From the NCBI GenBank assembly GCA_036023115.1, contig JAYKKT010000059.1, positions 8,071,001-8,135,000 on the forward strand: a DNA stretch of 64,000 bases, given 5' to 3'. Each line of letters starts with the position of its first letter. The first letter of the stretch is position 1. The notes under the pieces were generated by a model. That model had not been told where the DNA came from. It was given only the letters and a program-made list of their open reading frames with translations, and made no database searches. Below, in pieces: positions 24,801-31,540 of the stretch. Position numbers and translations under genes: made by a program. Source of the DNA: Brasenia schreberi (taxonomy: Eukaryota; Streptophyta; Magnoliopsida; Nymphaeales; Cabombaceae).

Positions 24801-27800
24801 AAGCAGTGATTCAGGATAGCTTTTAATGAGATCAGGAGCCCTTTCAATATACTTCAAAATCTGAGTTGATAAGACGTCCAGGATTAGATCAAGAGCATAA
24901 TCATAATAAGGAACTTGGTAATTAGTCACTGGCCCATTTCTGCCCAGATGCAGTAAATGCAGCCGACTATTTGCACTTAATTCCAGCCACCATATGTAAC
25001 ATCTCAGATTCCAAAATCTCGACATGATAACAACCAACATTAATGCAAAAATGGCCGCATTACTAGGCAAAAAAATTTCAAAGCAAAACGTGACTCCTGA
25101 ATATAAATTATGGCCACCATAAGTACTTTGTAGTTCCAATACAACAGTGGGCAGAACATATGCCATAACTCCAGCTATATCAGCCACCTTTTGTAATAAA
25201 TGCAGCCAATTAGAGACGCCAAACACCAGTCCATAATAATTTTCAGTTCCAAAGCCATAAAGTTAACACAAAATCTCTACCAAACACAGTTATTGTTTTT
25301 GAGTTCCTTGGGAATACACACTGCAGCCGCCATAATTAATACAGTTCCATAATCCAAAGAATTACAGAATGCACTTTCCAATACGTGCAGTAAATTATGC
25401 CAATAAATGCCTTTGAAGCAATAATACCGATGAGCAAAACTGTAATAATGTCAAGCACTATACTGGCCAAAGATAATAGAGCATAGACTCGAAGTAGAAC
25501 AACTCCACTAACAGAAGATGGCTCATCGTCAGAGACTGGTATAACTGAAGCCATCTAGTAGCTGCTTCCTATTTGAAGAAGATTTGACTCAATAAAATTA
25601 ATGGAACTAATGCACCGCCATATGCCGCTGTAACATACTCCATATATACGGGGAAGCCAACCCTTCCCTTCTCCCTCTCTTCTCCTTGAACAAGCTGACC
25701 TTTTCTCTCCTCTGGTTCATCCTCATTACCAGTCTCACTCATATCCTCAATATCTCCATGTTTGTCAAGTCAAGTGGTTTCTATCTCATGGCATCGGACT
25801 AGCCCATCAATATCAGATACATGTGAACTAGATGCAGCAGAAGCTGATTTAATGGAAGACAAAGCGTGCTCATGGGCACCAACTAGTTGTCTAAACTCAT
25901 TTCCACAGCTTAGGATGAGGTCATAAGGACCATCATGTGTTATCATACCACCATGCATAACCAAAATAAGATCAGCAGTGGGCAAAAAACTCCAAAGCTC
26001 CATATATCAATACTGGCATCATGTTCTCGACTTTCAACCATTTCAGGTGGAAGATAGTCCAATGTCCCACACATGGTACACCTTCTATCAAATGTGTGGA
26101 CGGACCATCCAAAATCAGCAATCAAATCCTTTTAACTTCTAAAAAATCTTCCAAGAGAAAAAGTATTACATAGATTTTCCAAATAGTACACTCCAAAGAA
26201 ATATTATATATATACTCTTCATTAAATCCATATACTTCAGAAGTTTTTTCATAAAAAAACCAATAATAAGCTTGCAGAGCAACAATATTAGGATGGCTGA
26301 ATTTCCTAATCGTCGTGACCTCGATCTTAAACTCCTTAAATCTTTGAGACCCACAGTCATTCCTATAGCATCACTCAATAATAATTCTACTATGATTTTG
26401 GTGAGAAGAAACAAGCCTCAAGTAGCAAACCAGAAACATGAACCCAATCAAAATAGCAAACCAGAAACTTCGAACAAGCCATGATTTTCACCTGATTTTT
26501 CTTCTCCTTCGACGACTCTTGCAGGCCACAATTTTCACTATGTATGGCTCTAATACCATGATGAAATTTGGAGTAGAATCACAGAAGATTAAAACAAGAA
26601 ATATGATTAACATTAAGGAGGAAACACAAGACATTGAAGGAAAGGGGCGAACCTCCAATGGAGGCCGCCCCCCTCTTTCTCTCTCTTTCTTACACACAAC
26701 CTCACAGTCTAATACAACCTACTAGCTCTTATATAGGGAGCTGTAAAACGGAAATTGACCAAATTGACCAAAATACCCCTAGTACAGAAAATTACCAAAA
26801 TGCTCCTAAAGTTTCGGGCGAGTATAATAATACCTAAAAACATAAAACTAACACAAAAAACACTAAATAAGCATATTCTTTAACACAAAGAACGGCTAGC
26901 GTTTCTTGCTATTAGGTAGTTGTCAGTCACCATTAATCTATGTTATCAATAGGAGTTAGAAGGCTATTAGCGGTTGATCCTAATATAGCGGTAGCGGGGA
27001 TATAGCCGGTTTAGTGAAACACTTTCATTTATGATTATAAATAATATATATAATGGATTCTCTAGTTTCTACGATAAAAAACACAATCAAACTAAATAAG
27101 CAAATTCTAAGAAGATAAATAATAAATTTCATGTGGCATATGCATGTAATTTTAAATAACTCCACCCATGTAAGGGATCACCCTTGCATTGCTGGTCAAG
27201 GAGGATTGTGTTAAGCTTCCGACCAGTGTTATCCGTATCGCATCGCCCGTATCGTGAAACCCAGAGTATCGCACCGTATCGTGTGATACGGGCGATACGC
27301 CCCGAGACCCTTATAAAGGGTCCTGGGCCGACTGAAACCCGCGATTTTTTGCAGATTTCCTCTCTTCTTAGGTTTCTCAAGCTCCTTAAGAGTCAGTTTT
27401 CGCCTCCTTAGTGTTCAAAGCTCCAAAATCGTGCCCTACGGTGTCTGTACAAGCCTCCAAACTCGAATTTTGGTATATTTTTAATATTTTTTTCATTTTT
27501 TCCTTTATATTTGTTGTTTTTTTGTGTTATTTCATTTTTTTTTGAATGACAAAATAAGAAGTTATTAAGTGTGTGTATACGATTTTTATTGCATTCATGA
27601 AGTGGGCGACACTCGATTTGAGTGTTATTTGAAGATTGGGGGATTTACGAAGTACTTTTATTTTCAGGTTTTTGTTTGAATTAAAGTACTCCATTGAGAT
27701 GGCAGGAAGGGGTGGTAGAGACTCTCATTCAAAGTCTGATGATCCAGCATGGCAGTGGGGTATACCAGTTGAGGGTTCAAGGTTAAAAGAAAGAATAGCG

Positions 27801-29101
27801 TATTCATTGGGCTTTGACCTTTAGATATGATGATTAAACAAGATACAAAAAAGGGCCAAATGATTCTAACTAAACCAAAGTCCTATCATGCTAGAGTAAA
27901 TAATGAAAGCATGAGAATGATCTTAAAGGGACTTCTGTTGAACTCTCTCTCATGAGAACAAGCGAATGATCTTAAGGGCATTTTCAAAACTCCATCATAC
28001 CTAGGGTCATGAACTATATACCACTGTCACCTAGAGAGCTGGCTCAAAAGCTTTGAATTGAACTAGATTATGAATTTGACACCTCTGTTGGTCGAGTACT
28101 AGGGTCTGCCTACTAGCTCCTGAATAAAAAAAATAAGGGACTGAGAATCCAACTCAATGAGCTTTGCCTCCTGAGCCAAATTGGACTCTCATAAGTGATG
28201 AGAATTGTTCAACATACAATTGGATACAAGAATCAATCAATTGTGTCAGACTGACGTATACATGGAGGCCGCCATCGATTTGGCATGCAGCTTGTGACTC
28301 ATCAGAACCATCTAAGATCTGAGGGTACATCTAAGACCCAATGAAACAAACAAGCCCTAACATGAACCTGTCCAGCCATCCTACTGTGTACCAAAACCAC
28401 CAAAAGTTACATGTTAGTCTGCAGTCATGCCAAGCGTTCTGTTGCTAGCCTGGTTCTAAATTGCATATATGTAGTTATGAATGTTACCTTGTAAACTATT
28501 ATCCAGGAAGTGATTCTAGTGTTCCTGAAAAGTTCTAACTGAGCAACAAGCAGAAGGGTAACAAAAATTTATAGTATAATAACATACTTGCATGCACAAC
28601 ATGGTGGATGTGTGTGTGTGTGAATGTGCGTAAACACATCCGTTTGTTTCTGTAGCTTACATGGATTCATCATCAGGATGAGCAATGACCAACAAAACCT
28701 TCCTTGCCTGTGTAACTCCATCCCCTAAAGACAATGATAGGAACAAAGACTATCAGCCAACCACAAACCAATAAGAACAATTGGATGGAGCAAGATGAGT
28801 CCCCTGATCCTAATGATTCCAACAATACAAACCTGTACCTATAACTATAACTATAGCTATGTATAAATATAAAGATAAATATATAATAAAATATACAACT
28901 CATATCAAAGCCACAACCACTTAAAAATCATATATAGAAACTTCATCCTACCTGAGGACAAAAAACAAACAAGCATTGCTTACCTTGCTTGGAAACAAAC
29001 ATGGCCCTAAAATTACCGTAGGGCACATACAGGGCCATAAAGAGAGAAACTACCCAAAGAATCGCCAGAATTACGAGCAAGAGAATCCACAAGAATGCCA
29101 T
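828..29101 (-). CDS. PIGL: N-acetylglucosaminyl-phosphatidylinositol de-N-acetylase (PIG-L), 10 exons
   Basis: This enzyme removes the acetyl group from GlcNAc-PI, the second step of GPI-anchor synthesis, on the cytosolic face of the ER. Coding exons on the minus strand are 28984-29101, 28661-28724, 8562-8632, 5038-5102, 4912-4956, 4704-4784, 4092-4159, 3123-3171, 1296-1453 and 828-897. All have AG/GT borders and join in phase to about 262 residues, the usual family length. Residues 1-25 form a hydrophobic N-terminal anchor. Exon 2 carries [12 protein letters not shown], the family's metal-binding motif. Exon 7 has GHRNHRDVH, where relatives usually have GHxNHRDVH. Exons 8-10 give [19 protein letters not shown] and [13 protein letters not shown], all typical of the plant C-terminus. 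No stop or frameshift lies in any exon. Introns 2 (20,028 bp) and 3 (3,459 bp) are swollen by nested transposons. The reading is from sequence and family knowledge; expression is unknown. Confidence 0.93.
1296..1453 (-). CDS. PIGL: PIG-L exon 9
   Basis: The acceptor is CTTTCAG and the donor GTCTG|GTATGT. It encodes [18 protein letters not shown] and, near its end, [13 protein letters not shown], all characteristic of plant PIG-L. Confidence 0.92.
1738..1938 (-). mobile_element. Short RTE derivative, copy 1 (in PIG-L intron 8)
   Basis: About 200 bp made of the 5' end of the local RTE LINE joined to its last ~75 bp and its (TTG)-type tail, with the whole coding region missing. It is flanked by a perfect 14-bp duplication, GAGTAAACTGACAA, at 1724-1737 and 1939-1952. 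Confidence 0.85.
2156..2206. repeat. (CA)n microsatellite with CACT variants
   Basis: A run of CA dinucleotides that grades into CACTCA triplet-like units, inside PIG-L intron 8. Confidence 0.9.
3123..3171 (-). CDS. PIGL: PIG-L exon 8
   Basis: It encodes [17 protein letters not shown] (the first Cys is split over the intron). The acceptor is GTGACAG and the donor CTT|GTAGGT. A donor four bases downstream would put a stop at the start of exon 9, so this one is preferred. Confidence 0.86.
4092..4159 (-). CDS. PIGL: PIG-L exon 7 with the GHxNHRDVH motif
   Basis: It encodes [20 protein letters not shown] followed by GL. The acceptor is AATCCAG and the donor TTGTG|GTAAGT. The histidines of this motif are conserved in the family's active site. 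Confidence 0.92.
4163..4562. repeat. Tandem duplication of ~175 bp in PIG-L intron 6
   Basis: The segments 4163-4338 and 4388-4562 are nearly identical and begin beside the acceptor of exon 7. The spacer between them is about 50 bp. The copies differ at a handful of positions, so the event is recent. Confidence 0.9.
4704..4784 (-). CDS. PIGL: PIG-L exon 6
   Basis: It has 27 codons, phase 0 on both sides, beginning [20 protein letters not shown]. The acceptor is TTTGAAG and the donor ATG|GTACTC. Confidence 0.9.
4912..4956 (-). CDS. PIGL: PIG-L exon 5
   Basis: This is a 15-codon microexon, [15 protein letters not shown], with acceptor TATCAG and donor ACAG|GTATTA. It is phase 0 on both sides. 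Confidence 0.92.
5038..5102 (-). CDS. PIGL: PIG-L exon 4
   Basis: The acceptor is TTACATAG and the donor is CAAG|GTAACA. It encodes [20 protein letters not shown] followed by LK, matching the PIG-L segment that relates to GxADGxGxxRKEELxRACAxL. Confidence 0.92.
5460..5665 (+). mobile_element. Short RTE derivative, copy 2 (in PIG-L intron 3)
   Basis: It has the same two-ended structure as copy 1: RTE 5' end, then the 3' terminal ~75 bp and (TTG)n. A perfect 16-bp duplication, AACACATAGCTGACAT, flanks it at 5444-5459 and 5666-5681. An LTR element later inserted at the outer edge of the right duplication. Confidence 0.88.
5682..5989 (+). repeat. Element I 5' LTR
   Basis: It starts TGTTGAAGAA and ends CCAACA. 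A TATA-like TTATATAAGG sits at about 5820-5829. A GC-rich inverted repeat at 5886-5915 lies downstream of the expected transcript start. Confidence 0.93.
5990..6002 (+). promoter_or_regulatory. Primer-binding site, initiator tRNA-Met
   Basis: TGGTATCAGAGCC follows the 5' LTR directly. It is the usual plant copia-type primer site. Confidence 0.93.
6140..6770 (+). pseudogene. PWD: Captured fragment of phosphoglucan, water dikinase (PWD/GWD3), domain order permuted
   Basis: PWD phosphorylates pre-phosphorylated starch in plastids and has an N-terminal CBM20 starch-binding domain. Here the segment that follows CBM20 in PWD comes first: an acidic linker (about 6147-6240), then [17 protein letters not shown] and, after a frameshift near 6387, [20 protein letters not shown] followed by [10 protein letters not shown]. 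Only then comes CBM20-like sequence, [20 protein letters not shown] followed by [13 protein letters not shown] (about 6538-6650), which stops where Trp is expected (TAG for TGG). There are at least two frameshifts. The order is the reverse of the normal protein, so two pieces were captured or rearranged. It cannot make PWD. Recognition is from family memory, not an alignment. Confidence 0.8.
7198..7690. repeat. Minisatellite of element I (~29-bp unit, CAGCC...GGCTG)
   Basis: About 14 units of 29-30 bp, each with the core GACAGCCAGGATGGCTGC, which is itself an imperfect palindrome. The array lies just before the polypurine tract. Element II has the same array in the same relative place. Confidence 0.92.
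7801..8111 (+). repeat. Element I 3' LTR
   Basis: Near-identical to the 5' LTR, including the GC-rich inverted repeat at 8007-8038. Confidence 0.93.
8319..8549 (+). mobile_element. Short RTE derivative, copy 3, across the PIG-L exon 3 splice donor
   Basis: About 231 bp with RTE 5' and 3' ends. The perfect 15-bp duplication AGAATAACCTACCCA (8304-8318 and 8550-8564) read on the minus strand is TGGGTAGGTTATTCT. This holds the end of exon 3 and its GT donor, so the splice site exists twice. Confidence 0.88.
8562..8632 (-). CDS. PIGL: PIG-L exon 3
   Basis: The acceptor is TGTGCAG and the donor is ATGG|GTAGGT. It encodes [19 protein letters not shown] followed by CISM. The last three exon bases and the donor lie inside the target-site duplication of a short RTE derivative (8319-8549). 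Confidence 0.9.
9170..9505 (-). repeat. Copia 1 3' LTR
   Basis: Highly similar to 17386-17721 and ends next to the RNase H reading frame. Its start is missing about 24 bp compared with the other LTR. Confidence 0.88.
13781..16760 (+). mobile_element. RTE-clade LINE 1, inserted in copia 1 gag
   Basis: A nearly complete LINE that starts in the 5' leader (CCGCCCGAATGTA) and ends in (TTG)n. It lies antisense to the copia gag it interrupts and antisense to PIG-L. The flanks rejoin gag in frame with no visible target-site duplication. Confidence 0.9.
13836..16724 (+). pseudogene. RTE LINE ORF: endonuclease plus reverse transcriptase, two stops
   Basis: One frame of 963 codons is interrupted only by TGA at 14574-14576 and 16044-16046. 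The first part is an AP-type endonuclease: [24 protein letters not shown] and SQTQIDYF. The second part is a reverse transcriptase: motif [20 protein letters not shown], motif [14 protein letters not shown] and the catalytic [10 protein letters not shown]. The C-terminus has [18 protein letters not shown] and [10 protein letters not shown], common in plant RTE elements often labelled craniofacial development protein 2-like. Sister copies in the window have CGA at both stop positions, so both stops look like CpG-to-TpG changes. With no other break, this is a young copy. Confidence 0.93.
17386..17745 (-). repeat. Copia 1 5' LTR
   Basis: A 360-bp LTR whose minus strand starts TGTTGAAGCAG and ends CTGTACA, next to the primer site. 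A tandem pair of ~80 bp segments lies in the leader at about 17076-17215. Confidence 0.88.
17933..22050 (+). mobile_element. Composite RTE LINE 2 (two LINE parts around a foreign spacer)
   Basis: A single 18-bp duplication encloses three parts. Part a, 17933-20976, starts at the true RTE 5' end and stops short of the 3' end. A ~150-bp non-LINE spacer follows at 20977-21127. Part b, 21128-22050, starts in the RTE leader, jumps at about 21405 from the endonuclease to the RT C-terminus, and ends in (TTG)n. All coding is broken by stops and frameshifts; the longest RT pieces are 19564-19935, 20035-20235 and 20338-20562. Confidence 0.85.
22319..23070. other. PIG-L intron 2: TAGCGG-word repeat and CT-rich tract
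   Basis: About 22590-22750 is built from variants of GCTATAGCGG, many self-complementary. About 22840-23050 is CT-rich with CTCTCT runs. I see no gene here. Confidence 0.6.
23071..23101. repeat. 31-bp direct repeat, left of element II
   Basis: Identical to 26891-26921. The pair brackets element II with 6 and 5 extra bases between each repeat and the LTR. Confidence 0.9.
23108..23422 (-). repeat. Element II 3' LTR
   Basis: It matches 26559-26885 with several small indels and carries the GC-rich inverted repeat at 23193-23220. Its inner end reads CG instead of CA. Confidence 0.88.
23555..23975. repeat. Minisatellite of element II (same unit as element I)
   Basis: About 14 units of 27-30 bp with the core GCAGCCATCCTGGCTGTCAC, the reverse complement of the element I unit. 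It lies just inside the 3' LTR end. Confidence 0.92.
24150..25010 (-). pseudogene. NUP188: Captured fragment of nucleoporin NUP188-like gene
   Basis: The minus strand gives [20 protein letters not shown], then [18 protein letters not shown], a TAG stop, [36 protein letters not shown] and [14 protein letters not shown]. The order and motifs resemble the C-terminal half of plant NUP188, a large scaffold nucleoporin. A 27-bp tandem duplication repeats EIMACDALW at about 24540-24597. The fragment has no visible introns where it is continuous. The assignment is from family memory and is tentative. Confidence 0.55.
25340..25996 (-). pseudogene. Captured fragment of ABCC (MRP-type) transporter
   Basis: The minus strand reads [20 protein letters not shown] and [12 protein letters not shown], the end of the first nucleotide-binding domain. 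The linker [20 protein letters not shown] and [16 protein letters not shown] follow, then, after a frameshift and a TAG in place of Trp, LLQIGSSY and [17 protein letters not shown] at the start of the second membrane domain. The order is the normal one for plant ABCC vacuolar pumps. It is a dead fragment of about 200 codons. Confidence 0.85.
25997..26128 (-). pseudogene. AUR: Captured fragment of plant Aurora kinase
   Basis: The minus strand gives [20 protein letters not shown] followed by [20 protein letters not shown]. This is the DFG-to-subdomain-IX segment including the activation loop of Aurora mitotic kinases. It joins the ABCC fragment at about 25996 with a short shared GGAG. The fragment is about 44 codons, in frame, and too short to be a kinase. 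Confidence 0.88.
26190..26365 (-). pseudogene. Captured fragment of LRR receptor-like kinase
   Basis: The minus strand gives [20 protein letters not shown] followed by LQAYYW, the alpha-C/beta-4 part of a plant receptor-like kinase domain (relatives have HPNLVxLRAYYW). It is the fragment closest to the primer site. The downstream sequence degrades quickly. Confidence 0.6.
26546..26558 (-). promoter_or_regulatory. Primer-binding site of element II
   Basis: On the minus strand TGGTATTAGAGCC follows the 5' LTR, with one change from the initiator-Met consensus. Confidence 0.88.
26559..26885 (-). repeat. Element II 5' LTR
   Basis: TG...CA on the minus strand. It has a TATA-like CTATATAAG and the GC-rich inverted repeat at 26643-26670. 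Confidence 0.9.
26891..26921. repeat. 31-bp direct repeat, right of element II
   Basis: Perfect copy of 23071-23101. Confidence 0.9.
27162..27226 (+). mobile_element. 5' end of a short RTE derivative, truncated
   Basis: It matches the RTE 5' end from CTCCACCCATGTAAGGG to CTTCCGACC and then stops abruptly at a TATCG-word region. Confidence 0.75.
27226..27824 (+). mobile_element. Possible 5' end of a hAT element with BED-type transposase start
   Basis: From 27226, CAGTGTTATCCGTATCG leads into a cluster of direct and inverted GTATCG/CGATAC words up to about 27300, like the subterminal repeats of hAT elements. At 27699 an ATG opens [20 protein letters not shown], which resembles the start of plant hAT proteins before a BED zinc finger. 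The frame stops at 27824 before any Cys/His finger. The other end was not found. Confidence 0.4.
27825..28650. other. PIG-L intron 2, proximal part
   Basis: Unremarkable AT-rich intron sequence with a short (TG)n near 28610. No exon or known element was seen. Confidence 0.5.
28661..28724 (-). CDS. PIGL: PIG-L exon 2 with the HPDDE motif
   Basis: The acceptor is CTTTAG and the donor is AT|GTAAGC. It encodes [13 protein letters not shown], the catalytic metal-binding signature. Intron 1 (28725-28983) is only 259 bp, while intron 2 on the other side is 20,028 bp. Confidence 0.93.
28984..29101 (-). CDS. PIGL: PIG-L exon 1
   Basis: The exon starts at the ATG at 29101 and gives 39 codons plus one base, ending at donor G|GTAAGC. 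It begins [18 protein letters not shown], the single N-terminal membrane segment expected of PIG-L. Confidence 0.88.
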
Positions 29102-29596
29102 TTATGCTACACCTAAATTCACAAAAATTTACATTAAAACTAAGAGCTAACAAGGCCCCTATTCAAATTTCTTGCCAAGAAAATGGCGCCTGAAGTAATT
29201 CATGTTAACAAATGCAGAAATAGAGAACCAGAAAGAGAGCAATGCTGGCTTAAATTCGGAGAGATGCATGGAACAAGATTCTAAGAATTAGATTGTAGGA
29301 ATAAAATTTCAAGTGAATAAAACCTTAACCTTATCTGTAGTCAATTCATGACAATTCCAATTTCAATTTTGGAACTTCAACTTGCATTTTCAGCTCTTAT
29401 TCAACCATTTAAATAACCTTAACAAACCTTTTTGCCCAGTCTAAGTCAAACCTTTGAACAATATTAAGAAATTAAAAGACAAACAACAAAAGCAAAAATA
29501 GACTCCATAGAGGATGAAGACTTGGATAGTTTGGAGGCGAAACTGAGGCCAAGTTTGTGATTTCATGGAAAATGTGAAATAGAGAGACAAGAAGAT
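29102..29596. other. 5' flank of PIG-L
   Basis: Upstream of the PIG-L ATG on the minus strand. I see no convincing TATA box. A LINE tail begins about 500 bp upstream. The transcript start cannot be placed. Confidence 0.4.
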
Positions 29597-29712
29597 AACA
29601 ACAACAACAACAACAACAACAACTAAGCCTTTTCCCATACTAGACGGGGTCGGCTACATGGATTCTTTGTTTCCACAGATCCCTACCGTGTGCCATGTTA
29701 GCAGTTAACTCA
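29597..29712 (-). mobile_element. RTE LINE 3' end fragment
   Basis: (AAC)n followed by the reverse complement of the last ~100 bp of the RTE LINE, including the end of its RT C-terminal coding. It is a severely 5'-truncated insertion. Confidence 0.88.
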
Positions 29713-31293
29713 CAATAAGCTAGGCCAGCAACAAAGACATGAATAAATGAAAACCCCAACTGATGGGTGGTTAGTCTCTGACACCAAAAAAGAAAATAAT
29801 TTCTAGTTTGGGCCTAATTTGGAAAACAGCCTATCTTTCCAGTGAACATCTAGCGGCACAAAGCCTGCAACTGTTCCACAGAAAAATAGTCTAAGTTAGG
29901 GATGGAAACATGTCAAATTTGAGTCAGACACTATCATTACTAAATCACATTAGGAGTGAGGCTACAGATTCTACAATTCTGCAGTCAGAATATCTAATTG
30001 GGTTAAAACTTATATCTAAGCAATGTAATGTACTTGGATCATCCAATTAATTGCGACTCAGATCTAGATCCCTGAAGCAAAAAACTAATAGTGATTTAGG
30101 ATCCAGTTGTTAAAGGGTCCTGGTTTACATATCAAATGCAAAAAGTATACTGTTGGAACCAGGATTTAGTGGCAAGTTACTCAAGGTACAGGGTTTGGCT
30201 ATAACTAAACAGTCTTTATTTGAGAATTTTACTTGAGCTTACTTTTCACTCGACTGACATTATGTGACATCATTTAGCTTTAGCCACCATAAGAACTGAA
30301 CTCCTACCCCACATATTTGACGGTTTATGACCCTCAGAGAATGCCATCATTTACAGGGCCACATATGTGTTTTCTGGACCTTTTCACTATAAAAGAAAAT
30401 GTTTGCCTATTAATGAAAATTCCTATATTCTATTAGAAAGGAAACTTTTTCTCTAAGGTTCTATTTGTATAAGAGAAATTAAAAAGAATTGAAATCTTCC
30501 ATTTTTCTCTTTCATTGTTTTGGACTTATAATAGTTCATACATTCTAAAGCGATGAAATCTTAAGAATGTTATTTCATTTTTGATGTGTGAATTCAACTC
30601 CATGGAATTTAATTATTTTATCATCATTTACCTAAAGTTCTCTTCATTCAATTGATGTGTGTGTATGTGAGAGAGAGACAGAGAGGATGAGCCAATGATT
30701 GTTTTCTTTTCTCCTCACTGCATTTTGAGTGAAGAAGGGTGAGAACAAAAACAAATATCTAGCACAACAAAGAATCAATTTAGATTTATGACATGATACC
30801 AAGAGGTACTCCTTGAAGAACCTTGGACAAGAAAGAAGTACCTCCTATTATGATGGAGAAGCAGCCACCAGAGTAAGGACTCACAAGGGAATAATTGTAT
30901 TTTTTAGTATTGAGTATCCAATGTAGCCAAGGGTCAACATTAACTAAGAAGTACGAAGTGCCTTGGTGAATAAGATGAGGGGAATAGTTCACAAGAAACT
31001 TGAAGTATGGATGAAAATCTCAAAAGAAAAAAGGGATTTCTACTTAAGAGAATAAAGATAAAATGTATATAATGTAAGTAAAATATTTGGCAAAAACAGG
31101 TGATACAAAAAAAAATGGATATACATTGCATCGCAAGAAAAATAATTTTAAGTACTTAAAAGTTGCTAAAGTGGAGGAGTGCAAGTGTCCATTGGACACC
31201 ACTAAAACCAGTAAGCACCTAACTTATCCCTGTGAAAAATAAATTTCTCATACAAATTTGTGCTTTTTTAAGATAACTTAAAAAATACATGAA
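29713..31293. other. Intergenic, AT-rich
   Basis: No gene, known element or conserved motif was recognised. It contains a short GA-rich run near 30670. Confidence 0.45.
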
Positions 31294-31309
31294 CAAGGCT
31301 AAAATTCAA

Positions 31310-31524
31310 CAACCACAACTACGCCTTTTCCCATACTAAATGGAGACGGCTACATAGATTCTTTATTTTCTTAGAGCTCACAATGCTCATAATTTGTAGA
31401 ATCTATGGTAGATAAATCCGATAAAGTTTTACGAAGATTGTCGGAAGCCTAACGCAACCTTCCTCCTTTGTCCGGGCTTGGGAGTTGGGACCGACCATGC
31501 AAGGGCGATGCTTTACATGGGTGT
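31310..31524 (-). mobile_element. Short RTE derivative, copy 4
   Basis: A two-ended RTE derivative flanked by a perfect 16-bp duplication, CAAGGCTAAAATTCAA, at 31294-31309 and 31525-31540. Confidence 0.88.
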
Positions 31525-31540
31525 CAAGGCTAAAATTCAA

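Larger units (their letters stand above)
23108..26885 (-). mobile_element. Non-autonomous LTR retrotransposon, element II (carries four host-gene fragments)
   Basis: The 5' LTR on the minus strand is 26559-26885 and the 3' LTR 23108-23422. The primer site TGGTATTAGAGCC covers 26558-26546. The LTRs, polypurine tract and 3' minisatellite match element I. There is no gag or pol. In element order the interior holds pieces of a receptor-like kinase, an Aurora kinase, an ABCC transporter and NUP188, all in the same sense as the element and as PIG-L. The 5-bp flanks do not match; a 31-bp direct repeat brackets the element instead. The LTRs are more diverged from each other than in element I, so it is probably older. 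Confidence 0.9.
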
